64,000 nucleotides of DNA from Chelativorans intermedius (GTDB lineage Bacteria; Pseudomonadota; Alphaproteobacteria; Rhizobiales; Rhizobiaceae): positions 62,001 to 126,000 of the forward strand of contig NZ_JAODNW010000005.1 in assembly GCF_025398255.1 (NCBI RefSeq), read 5' to 3'. This document shows positions 56,584 through 64,000 of this stretch, piece by piece (positions within the stretch are counted from its first letter, which is position 1; each line of letters begins with the position of its first letter). Under the pieces are notes generated by a model. That model was not told the DNA's origin. It ran no database searches and was given only the letters and a program-made list of their open reading frames with translations. Made by a program: the position numbers and the translations under genes.

Positions 56584-57120
56584 TCAGCGCGCTGCGGCCT
56601 TTCGCGTCGCTTCGGCGAAACGCCGCGCCAGGGCGTCGCTGGCGAGCACGTGCCTGACGAGGCGCACCGTGTGGGCCTCCTTCAGCGCCTCCACCACCGC
56701 TGAACAGGCGATGGGGGCGGCTTCCTCTACCGGATAGCCGAAAGCCCCGGTGGAAAGGGCCGGGAAGGCGATGGAGGCGATGCCCTTCCCGTCAGCCAGC
56801 GCAATGGCCGCGCGGTAGCAGCGCGCCAGCAGCGCCGCCTCCGGCCTGTCCACGCCATAGACCGGGCCCAGACAATGGATAACATGGGCGTTGGGCAGCC
56901 CGAAACCGGCGGTGATCACCGCCTCGCCGGGCCTGATGGGCGCCAGCGGCCGGCACGCCTCGGCAAGCGCCGGGCCGGCCTTGCGGTGGATGGCGCCGGC
57001 CACCCCGCCGCCGGGCATCAGCCAGGCGTTGGCCGCGTTGACCACGGCCTCGATGTCCTCCTGCCGGGTGATGTCGCCCACCGTCACCTCGATGGCGGCG
57101 GCTGGCAGCTCGATGCGCAT
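56584..57120 (-). CDS. Macro-domain protein (O-acetyl-ADP-ribose deacetylase type)
   Basis: 178 residues forming one macro domain. VVNAANAWLMPGGGVAGAIHRKAG holds the catalytic Asn/Asp loop, VITAGFGLPNAHVIHCLGPVYG follows, and the second phosphate loop is IAFPALSTGAFGYPVEEAA. Members hydrolyse O-acetyl-ADP-ribose or remove ADP-ribose from macromolecules. The start has GGAGGAG upstream. It lies between the lysA operon and tRNA-Arg and is likely transcribed with lysA (81-base gap), though no strong promoter or terminator is seen. Confidence 0.93.
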   Translation of the reverse strand: MRIELPAAAIEVTVGDITRQEDIEAVVNAANAWLMPGGGVAGAIHRKAGPALAEACRPLAPIRPGEAVITAGFGLPNAHVIHCLGPVYGVDRPEAALLARCYRAAIALADGKGIASIAFPALSTGAFGYPVEEAAPIACSAVVEALKEAHTVRLVRHVLASDALARRFAEATRKAAAR

Positions 57121-57201
57121 GGTTCTCCTCCCTCGCCGCGTCTCTGCCGGAAGAGGGCCACTTTATCACGCGGCCGCCGCCCGCGGGGCCCGGCCGCGCG
57201 T

Positions 57202-58467
57202 TCAAAGCCAGGGAGGCAGCGAATCGAGGCCGATCAGCGCCTCGTAGGTGGGGCGCGGGCGCACCACGTGGAAGCGGTCCTCCCTCACCATCACCTCCGG
57301 CACCAGAAGGCGCGAGTTGTAGGTGCTGGCCTGGACGGCGCCATAGGCGCCGGCCGTGGCAATGGCGATGAGGTCGCCGGCGGCCAGCATCGGCAGATCC
57401 CGATCCTGGGCGAGAAAATCGCCCGTCTCGCAGACCGGGCCGACGACATCGGCGCGCAGCCGCCCCGCCTCGGGTCCGGGTTCCGCCACGGGGCGGACCG
57501 CGTGATAGGCGTCGTAGAGCGTCGGGCGGATGAGATCGTTCATGGCGGCGTCGACGATCACGAAATTCTTCGCTTCGCCCTCCTTCACGTAGATCACCCG
57601 GCTGACGAGAACGCCTGCATTGGCGACGATCAGGCGCCCCGGCTCGAAGAAGACCTTGAGGCCGAGGCGCGCCACATGCCGGCGGACCACCTCGGCATAG
57701 GCATCGGGCAGGGGCGGGGGGGCGTTGTCCTCCCGGTAGGGGACGCCCAGGCCGCCGCCCAGGTCCAAATGCTCGATGGTGTGGCCGTCGGCGCGCAGGG
57801 TCCGGGTGAGCTCGCTCAGAAGCGCAAAGGCATCGTCGAAGGGCTGAAGATCGGTGATCTGGCTGCCGATATGCATGTCGATGCCGGTGACCTTCAGGCC
57901 GGGCAGGGCGGCTGCGCGGGCATAGGCCGCGCGCGCCTCCTTCCACGGGATGCCGAACTTGTTCTCGGCCTTGCCGGTGGAAATCTTCTTGTGGGTGCGC
58001 GCGTCCACATCGGGGTTGATGCGCAGGGAAACCGGCGCCGTGCGCCCCAGCGCGCACGCACGTTGGGAAAGCCGTTCGAGCTCCGGCAGGGACTCGACGT
58101 TGAAGCACAGGATCCCGGCTTCGAGCGCGAAGTCCATCTCCCGCTCCGTCTTTCCGACGCCGGAAAACAGGATCCGCCCGGCCGGGATGCCGGCGGCCAA
58201 CGCCCGGCGCAGCTCCCCCTCGGAGACCACGTCGGCGCCGGCGCCCAGATCGCCCAGCGTTTTCACCACGGCCTGGTTGGAATTGGCCTTCAGCGCATAG
58301 CAGATGAGCGAATCGATGCCGGACAGCGCCTCGGCGAAGACGCGGTAATGGCGCGTCAGCGTGGCCGTGGAATAGCAGTAGAAGGGCGTGCCCACGGCGG
58401 CGGCGATATCGGGGAGGGGCACGTCCTCGGCGTGGAGAATGCCGTTGCGGTACTCGAAGTGGTTCAC
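57202..58467 (-). CDS. lysA: Diaminopimelate decarboxylase
   Basis: PLP enzyme for the last step of lysine synthesis. 421 residues: PLP Lys60 (YALKANSNQAVV), HIGSQITDL, LDLGGGLGVPY, EPGRLIVANAGVLVSRVIYVK, and the second-subunit motif VGPVCETGDFLAQ with its catalytic Cys. Start is GTG 58467, immediately (3 bases) after the lptM stop. The argH-lptM-lysA order is conserved in alphaproteobacteria. Confidence 0.96.
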   Translation of the reverse strand: MNHFEYRNGILHAEDVPLPDIAAAVGTPFYCYSTATLTRHYRVFAEALSGIDSLICYALKANSNQAVVKTLGDLGAGADVVSEGELRRALAAGIPAGRILFSGVGKTEREMDFALEAGILCFNVESLPELERLSQRACALGRTAPVSLRINPDVDARTHKKISTGKAENKFGIPWKEARAAYARAAALPGLKVTGIDMHIGSQITDLQPFDDAFALLSELTRTLRADGHTIEHLDLGGGLGVPYREDNAPPPLPDAYAEVVRRHVARLGLKVFFEPGRLIVANAGVLVSRVIYVKEGEAKNFVIVDAAMNDLIRPTLYDAYHAVRPVAEPGPEAGRLRADVVGPVCETGDFLAQDRDLPMLAAGDLIAIATAGAYGAVQASTYNSRLLVPEVMVREDRFHVVRPRPTYEALIGLDSLPPWL

Positions 58468-58470
58468 GGC

Positions 58471-58674
58471 CTAGATCAACCCATCGAGTATGAACGGGCG
58501 GTCCTCCACCGGCTTTTCCGGCTCCGGCGGCAGGGGCTTGTCCTCGCGCTCGGCCTGCCTGCGCGCTTCCACCGCCGCCTCATAGGGCGTGTCGAGCGGC
58601 GCCTTGCGGCCGCAGGCGGCAAGGCCGAGCGCGGTGGCGAGCAGAAGGAGGGTGAGCGTTGCACGGGCCGTCAT
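58471..58674 (-). CDS. lptM: LptM-type small lipoprotein (formerly YifL)
   Basis: 67 residues. Signal peptide with lipobox LAAC (Cys about residue 21), then the family motif CGRKAPLDTP and a short charged, Pro-rich tail (PPEPEKPVEDRPFILDGL). LptM promotes disulfide-dependent maturation of the LPS translocon LptDE. Start ATG 58674. It lies between argH and lysA in the same direction, its usual place. Confidence 0.85.
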   Translation of the reverse strand: MTARATLTLLLLATALGLAACGRKAPLDTPYEAAVEARRQAEREDKPLPPEPEKPVEDRPFILDGLI

Positions 58675-58717
58675 GGGGCGTCCATTCTCTTTCCAGGCAG
58701 ACAGATGCGGAAAGGTT

Positions 58718-60139
<1,422 letters not shown>

Positions 60140-60172
60140 CGTGATAACCGGACCTGGAGTGATGTTTCGGAG

Positions 60173-60841
60173 ATGGCGGACAGAATGCGAAACCTTCCAG
60201 CGCTTCGCCTGATCGCGCTTTCCGCGCTGGCGGGCATCGTCGCCGGGGCCATTGCCGTATACGTGATGGGTGGGGGCGATGGCAACACGGCCACGGCCGG
60301 CGGCACGCAGGCCGCCTGTGCGGCCAAGGCGCAGCGGGCGGCGGCCCTTGAACCGGCGATGACGGGCGACGTGGCGGCGCTGCTGCCGGCCGACCCGCCG
60401 CAGTCCCTGCGCGACCTTGCCTTCGACGGACCCTCGGGCGAGCGGATGACGGTGGCCGATTTCGCCGGCAGGGTGCTGCTCGTCAATCTGTGGGCCACCT
60501 GGTGCGTGCCTTGCCGCGAGGAGATGCCGGCGCTCGATGCGCTGCAGCGCGAGATGGGCTCGGAGCGCTTCGAGGTGGTGGCCGTCAACATCGACCGCGG
60601 CGACGACGCGAAGCCGAAGGCCTTTCTGGAAGAGATCGGCGTGCGCTCGCTCGGCTACTATCGCGACAACTCGCTTGCCATCTTCAACGCGCTGAAGCGG
60701 CGCGGCTTGGCGCTCGGCCTGCCCGTCACCGTGCTCATCGACGAGGAGGGCTGCCTGCTCGCCCACATGAACGGGCCGGCGGAATGGGCGGGCGCGGATG
60801 CCCGGCGACTTGTCGCCGCAGCGCTCGAATCCGGCGATTGA
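60173..60841 (+). CDS. tlpA: TlpA-family thiol:disulfide oxidoreductase
   Basis: 222 residues with an N-terminal membrane anchor (about 12-32, [20 protein letters not shown]) and a periplasmic thioredoxin domain containing [16 protein letters not shown], i.e. the active-site WCVPC. TlpA-like proteins reduce periplasmic disulfides, and in rhizobia take part in cytochrome c oxidase copper-site assembly. Gene order argH<>tlpA is conserved in this group. It starts at ATG 60173 (GG upstream is weak). Confidence 0.9.
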   Translation: MADRMRNLPALRLIALSALAGIVAGAIAVYVMGGGDGNTATAGGTQAACAAKAQRAAALEPAMTGDVAALLPADPPQSLRDLAFDGPSGERMTVADFAGRVLLVNLWATWCVPCREEMPALDALQREMGSERFEVVAVNIDRGDDAKPKAFLEEIGVRSLGYYRDNSLAIFNALKRRGLALGLPVTVLIDEEGCLLAHMNGPAEWAGADARRLVAAALESGD

Positions 60842-60899
60842 GACTCAGCGCTGCCGCAATCTGCTGCTAGGGTCAGGGCAATCGATTCAGGAGATTGCC

Positions 60900-61265
60900 A
60901 TGCCCAAGACATTCTTTTCCCTTTCCCTTCTTGCCGCCCTTGTCGGGATCGCCGGCTGTTCCGATGCCACGGAACTCACGCTTTCGCTGCCCGGCGATGC
61001 CACGGTGGAGCGCACGAGCGTCGCCTATGATTGCGGGGCGGCTGGCCGGCTCGATGTCGAATATGTGAATGCCGGGCCGGTCTCGCTGGCCGTCTTCACC
61101 TACGACGAGGAGCCGGTTGTGGCCTCCAACGTGGTCGCCGCCTCGGGCGCGCGCTATGCCGGCGGGCGCTATGTGTGGTGGAGCAAGGGCGACGGCGGCA
61201 CACTCCACGACGCCATGCAGGCAGAGGACGCGCCGCCCCTCGCAACATGCAGCCAGGCGCGCTGA
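60900..61265 (+). CDS. MliC-family lysozyme-inhibitor lipoprotein
   Basis: 121 residues. Lipoprotein signal (SLSLLAALVGIAGC, lipobox IAGC, Cys about 20). The mature domain contains YDCGAAGRLDVEYVNAG and ASGARYAGGRYVWWSKGDGGTL, the two conserved loops of the MliC/PliC beta-barrel that block C-type lysozymes. The two Cys residues flanking the domain (YDC near residue 44 and the C-terminal TC) fit the family disulfide. RBS GGAG lies 6 bases before ATG 60900. Probably transcribed with tlpA (58-base gap). Confidence 0.88.
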   Translation: MPKTFFSLSLLAALVGIAGCSDATELTLSLPGDATVERTSVAYDCGAAGRLDVEYVNAGPVSLAVFTYDEEPVVASNVVAASGARYAGGRYVWWSKGDGGTLHDAMQAEDAPPLATCSQAR

Positions 61266-61348
61266 GGCGCTTGCGCAAAACGGTCGCGGCGCGCATCGTT
61301 CTGCACCAGGCTGCGCGAAACGGCAGGCAGGAGGAGGCCAGACAGGCA

Positions 61349-63634
61349 ATGGACTTTCGCACCTTGCGCCGCGACCATCTCACCCGCCCCATCTTCGGCT
61401 GGGCCAGGGGTATCATGCCGCCCATCTCCGAGACCGAGCGCGAGGCGATCGACGCCGGCACGGTCTGGTGGGACGGGGCGCTGTTCTCCGGCAATCCAGA
61501 CTGGGAGGCGCTGCTGGCCATGGAGCCGGCACGCCTGTCCCCCAGGGAGCAGGCGTTCATGGATGGCCCGGTGCGCGAGCTGTGCGCGCTGGTCGATGAC
61601 TGGACGCTCAACTGGCGCGACCGGGACCTCGCCCGGTCCGTCTGGGATTTCATGCGCGAGAACAGGTTTTTCGGCATGATCATCCCGGAGAAATATGGCG
61701 GGCTCGGCTTTTCCAACACGGCGCATTCCGAGGTGGTGCGCACGGTGTCCTCGGCCAGCGTGGTGGCCGGTGTCACCGTCATGGTGCCCAATTCGCTGGG
61801 GCCCGGCGAGCTTCTCATGCATTTCGGCACCGATGCGCAGCGCGACCACTGGCTGCCCAGGCTGGCCGACGGGCGCGAGATCCCCTGCTTCGGCCTCACC
61901 TCGCCGGACGCCGGCTCCGACGCGGCGGCCATGCGCGACACCGGCGTGGTGGAATACGGCACCTGGAAAGGCAGGAAGACGCTCGGCGTGCGCCTCAACT
62001 TCCACAAGCGCTACATCACACTGGGGCCGGTGGCCACCGTGATGGGGCTCGCCTTCAAGATGTACGACCCGGAGAACCACCTTGGCCGCGGCGAGGATCT
62101 GGGCATCACCGTGGCGCTTCTGCCCACCGACACGCCGGGCGTGACGCATGGCGAGCGGCACATCCCGCTCTTCACTTTCTTCCAGAACGGGCCACTCTAC
62201 GGCAAGGACGTGTTCGTGCCGCTCGACCACATCCTGGGCGGCGAGGAGCAGATCGGCCAGGGCTGGACGATGCTGATGACGGCGCTGGCCGCCGGGCGCA
62301 GCATCTCCCTGCCCTCGCAGTCGGCGGCCTCGGCGGCCATGAGCGCGCGCGTATCGGGCGCCTATGCGCGGGTGCGCACCCAGTTCAACGTTCCCATCGG
62401 CCTGTTCGAGGGCGTGCAGGAACCGCTGGCCGAGATCGCCGGCAATGCCTATCTCATCGACGCGGCGCGCCGGCTCACCGTGGCGGCGCTCGACAGGGGC
62501 CACAAGCCCTCCGTCATCTCCGCCATCATGAAGTACCACGCCACCGAGCGCATGCGCCGCTCCCTCATCCACGCCATGGACATCCATGGCGGCAAGGGCA
62601 TCATCGAGGGGCCGCGCAACTATCTGGCCGGCGGCTACCGTTCGCTGCCCATCGGCATCACCGTCGAGGGCGCCAACATCCTCACCCGCAACCTGATGAT
62701 CTTCGGCCAGGGGGCGGTGCGCTCGCACCCCTTCATGCTGAAGGAGCTGCTCGCACTTTCCGACGAGGACGAGAAGCGGGGGCTCGATGCCTTCGACCGC
62801 GCCTTCTGGGCGCATCTCGGCCACGCCCTGAAGACGGCGGGGCGGGCATTCGTGCGTGGCTGGTCGGGCGGCCTTGCCGGGCCGGCGCCGGCGCGCGCGG
62901 CCATGCCGCGCCACTGGAAGCGCCTGTCGCGCCACGCCGCCGCCTTCGCGCTGGCGGCCGATCTGGCGCTGCTCACGCTGGGCGGCGCCCTGAAGCGCAA
63001 GGAGCTGATTTCCGCCCGGCTGGGCGACATCCTGGCCGAGCTCTATCTGCTCGGCGCGGTGCTCAAGCGCTTCGAGGACGAGGGCCGGCAGGCCGAGGAC
63101 CGGCCGATCGTCGATTATCTCATGCAGCAGGGCGAGGCCCGCATCGCCACCGCCTTCAGGGGGCTGCTCGACAATCTGCCGGCGCGTTGGGCAGCCTGGC
63201 TCGTGCGGCTCGTCGCCTTTCCCTTCGGCGTGCCGCACCCCTCGCCCTCCGACAGGCTGGTCTCGCGGCTCGCCGACATCCTGATGAAGCCCTCGGCCCA
63301 GCGCGACCGCCTCACCCCCGGCATCTATCTGGGCGAGGGGCACGAAGAACACCCGGTCAAGGACCTGGAGAACGCCTTCCGTCTGGTCACGGAAGCGGCG
63401 CCGCTGGAGAAGAGGCTGCGCGAGAAGGGCGTTCACGAGCCGGACAGGGCGCACGAGCAGGGCCTCCTGTCCACCGGGGAGCTTTCGCTGCTCAGGCAGG
63501 CCAGGGAGGCGGTGGAGACGGTGGTGGCCGTGGACGCCTTCCCCATGGAGGAGCTTTCCCCCATCGCCGCCCAGCACAAGCGGACGGGGAGGGCCGCCCG
63601 CACCCGCCGCCGCAAGACGCCGGCGGCTCAATAA
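61349..63634 (+). CDS. fadE: FadE-type acyl-CoA dehydrogenase
   Basis: 761 residues, much longer than short-chain acyl-CoA dehydrogenases and matching the FadE class of beta-oxidation (first dehydrogenation of acyl-CoA, FAD). Acyl-CoA_dh domains: IIPEKYGGLGFSNTAHSEVVRT, FGLTSPDAGSDAAAM, MTALAAGRSISLPSQS, DIHGGKGIIEGPRNYLAGGYRSLPIGITVEGANILTRNLMIFG (catalytic region). The C-terminal 250 residues (DUF1974-like, from about 500) include QRDRLTPGIYLGE. Start ATG 61349. The catalytic base cannot be assigned without an alignment. It starts 83 bases after the MliC-like gene. Confidence 0.93.
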   Translation: MDFRTLRRDHLTRPIFGWARGIMPPISETEREAIDAGTVWWDGALFSGNPDWEALLAMEPARLSPREQAFMDGPVRELCALVDDWTLNWRDRDLARSVWDFMRENRFFGMIIPEKYGGLGFSNTAHSEVVRTVSSASVVAGVTVMVPNSLGPGELLMHFGTDAQRDHWLPRLADGREIPCFGLTSPDAGSDAAAMRDTGVVEYGTWKGRKTLGVRLNFHKRYITLGPVATVMGLAFKMYDPENHLGRGEDLGITVALLPTDTPGVTHGERHIPLFTFFQNGPLYGKDVFVPLDHILGGEEQIGQGWTMLMTALAAGRSISLPSQSAASAAMSARVSGAYARVRTQFNVPIGLFEGVQEPLAEIAGNAYLIDAARRLTVAALDRGHKPSVISAIMKYHATERMRRSLIHAMDIHGGKGIIEGPRNYLAGGYRSLPIGITVEGANILTRNLMIFGQGAVRSHPFMLKELLALSDEDEKRGLDAFDRAFWAHLGHALKTAGRAFVRGWSGGLAGPAPARAAMPRHWKRLSRHAAAFALAADLALLTLGGALKRKELISARLGDILAELYLLGAVLKRFEDEGRQAEDRPIVDYLMQQGEARIATAFRGLLDNLPARWAAWLVRLVAFPFGVPHPSPSDRLVSRLADILMKPSAQRDRLTPGIYLGEGHEEHPVKDLENAFRLVTEAAPLEKRLREKGVHEPDRAHEQGLLSTGELSLLRQAREAVETVVAVDAFPMEELSPIAAQHKRTGRAARTRRRKTPAAQ

Positions 63635-63698
63635 GCCGCGTCCGCCGCCCGTTTCGCAACCTGCTCTTAAAGAGTCTTCCCTTAAGAGGGGAGGGAGG

Positions 63699-64000
63699 AT
63701 GCGAAGCGGAGAGAACGGCGTGCGCTTTTCAGCCACCATGACGGCCAACCGTCTGCTGCCGGCGCCCCTGGCAGCCCGGGCGCGGCCATGGGCGGCACGG
63801 CTCGACCGGCTTCTTGCGGCGGGCGATGCGCGCGGCGCGGCCGGGCGCATGTCGCTCGTCGTCTTCCTGGCGCGCCTCGTCAACGCCGCCATCGCCTTTC
63901 TGAGCCAGGTGCTGCTTGCCCGCTACATGGGCAGTTTCGAGTATGGCATCTTCGTTGTCGTTTGGGTGACGATGGTCATTCTGGGCAGCATTTCCTGCCT
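63699..64000 (+). CDS. Polysaccharide/lipopolysaccharide flippase family protein (5' part)
   Basis: Only the first ~100 residues lie in the window. After a basic N terminus (RPWAARLDRLLAAGDARGA), the sequence AGRMSLVVFLARLVNAAIAF then LSQVLLARYMGSFEYGIFVV and VWVTMVILGSIS is the first two transmembrane helices of the Wzx/oligosaccharide-flippase fold. Start may be ATG 63699 (GAGGGAGG directly upstream, but too close) or GTG 63720 or ATG 63738. The substrate cannot be told from the part visible. Confidence 0.8.
   Translation, partial: MRSGENGVRFSATMTANRLLPAPLAARARPWAARLDRLLAAGDARGAAGRMSLVVFLARLVNAAIAFLSQVLLARYMGSFEYGIFVVVWVTMVILGSISC

Overview
The window is about 64 kb of gene-dense, high-GC chromosome (roughly two-thirds G+C by eye) from an alphaproteobacterium, most likely a member of the Hyphomicrobiales (Rhizobiales) near the Phyllobacteriaceae/Mesorhizobium group. 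Evidence for this is the set of conserved neighbourhoods (J-domain gene-cobS-cobT; aroK-aroB-CNNM gene with xerD and accA; argH-lptM-lysA divergent from tlpA; tyrC-hisC divergent from a SAM-II riboswitch and metA; methyltransferase divergent from gloB), plus a CtrA-type box and a Pho box. Species assignment is inference. There is no prophage, IS element, CRISPR array or rRNA operon. The content is chromosomal housekeeping with a few accessory insertions.

Layout. 1-7.7 kb: the 3' part of groEL, then a reverse-strand phosphate regulon pstS-pstC-pstA-pstB-phoU-phoB behind a Pho box. 7.7-11.1 kb: a 1119-residue soluble hybrid histidine kinase in the place where phoR often lies. 11.2-14.9 kb: a two-repeat DUF1508 protein, tRNA-Glu(CTC), a VOC protein with a DUF6476 membrane protein, an RluA-family pseudouridine synthase and rpoH. 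14.9-19.1 kb: a large Ala/Pro/Glu-rich one-pass membrane protein, purA and an EamA transporter. 19.2-23.8 kb: a xylose-type ABC transporter (xylF-xylH-ATPase) divergent from a ROK regulator, with a 23-bp palindrome between them. 23.9-27.3 kb: a CpdR-like receiver protein, hpt and a membrane protein, divergent from ftsEX behind a CtrA box. 27.4-32.6 kb: YdcF, acyltransferase, ChaC-like, DUF2125, tyrC and hisC.

32.7-39.5 kb: SAM-II riboswitch plus terminator and metA (Glu111 predicts acetyl-CoA use), nitronate monooxygenase-like, methyltransferase, gloB, EamA, DUF3108, rpmB, then a compact candidate preQ1-I riboswitch that appears to include the AUG of a yhhQ-type queuosine-precursor transporter. 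39.4-45.9 kb: phytase-like esterase, cobT, GFA protein, cobS, J-domain protein, a DUF4160/DUF2442 toxin-antitoxin-like pair, and bolA. 45.9-51.3 kb: CNNM/CorC-like protein, aroB, aroK, a 48-residue membrane peptide, xerD, accA. 51.4-56.6 kb: L,D-transpeptidase lipoprotein, TusA, a COG0523 GTPase with an odd G4 motif, D-Ala-D-Ala carboxypeptidase, M20 amidohydrolase and tRNA-Arg(CCT). 56.6-64 kb: macro-domain protein, lysA, lptM, argH, tlpA, mliC-like lipoprotein, a large FadE-type acyl-CoA dehydrogenase and the start of a polysaccharide flippase.

The regulatory DNA is the richest part of the window. Phosphate, xylose, S-adenosylmethionine, queuine precursor and the cell cycle each have a recognisable cis element here. 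The most unusual items are the riboswitch whose pseudoknot uses the start codon, the SAM-II/terminator pair with a visible antiterminator pairing, the hybrid kinase next to pst, and the DUF4160/DUF2442 insertion between bolA and the J-domain gene.
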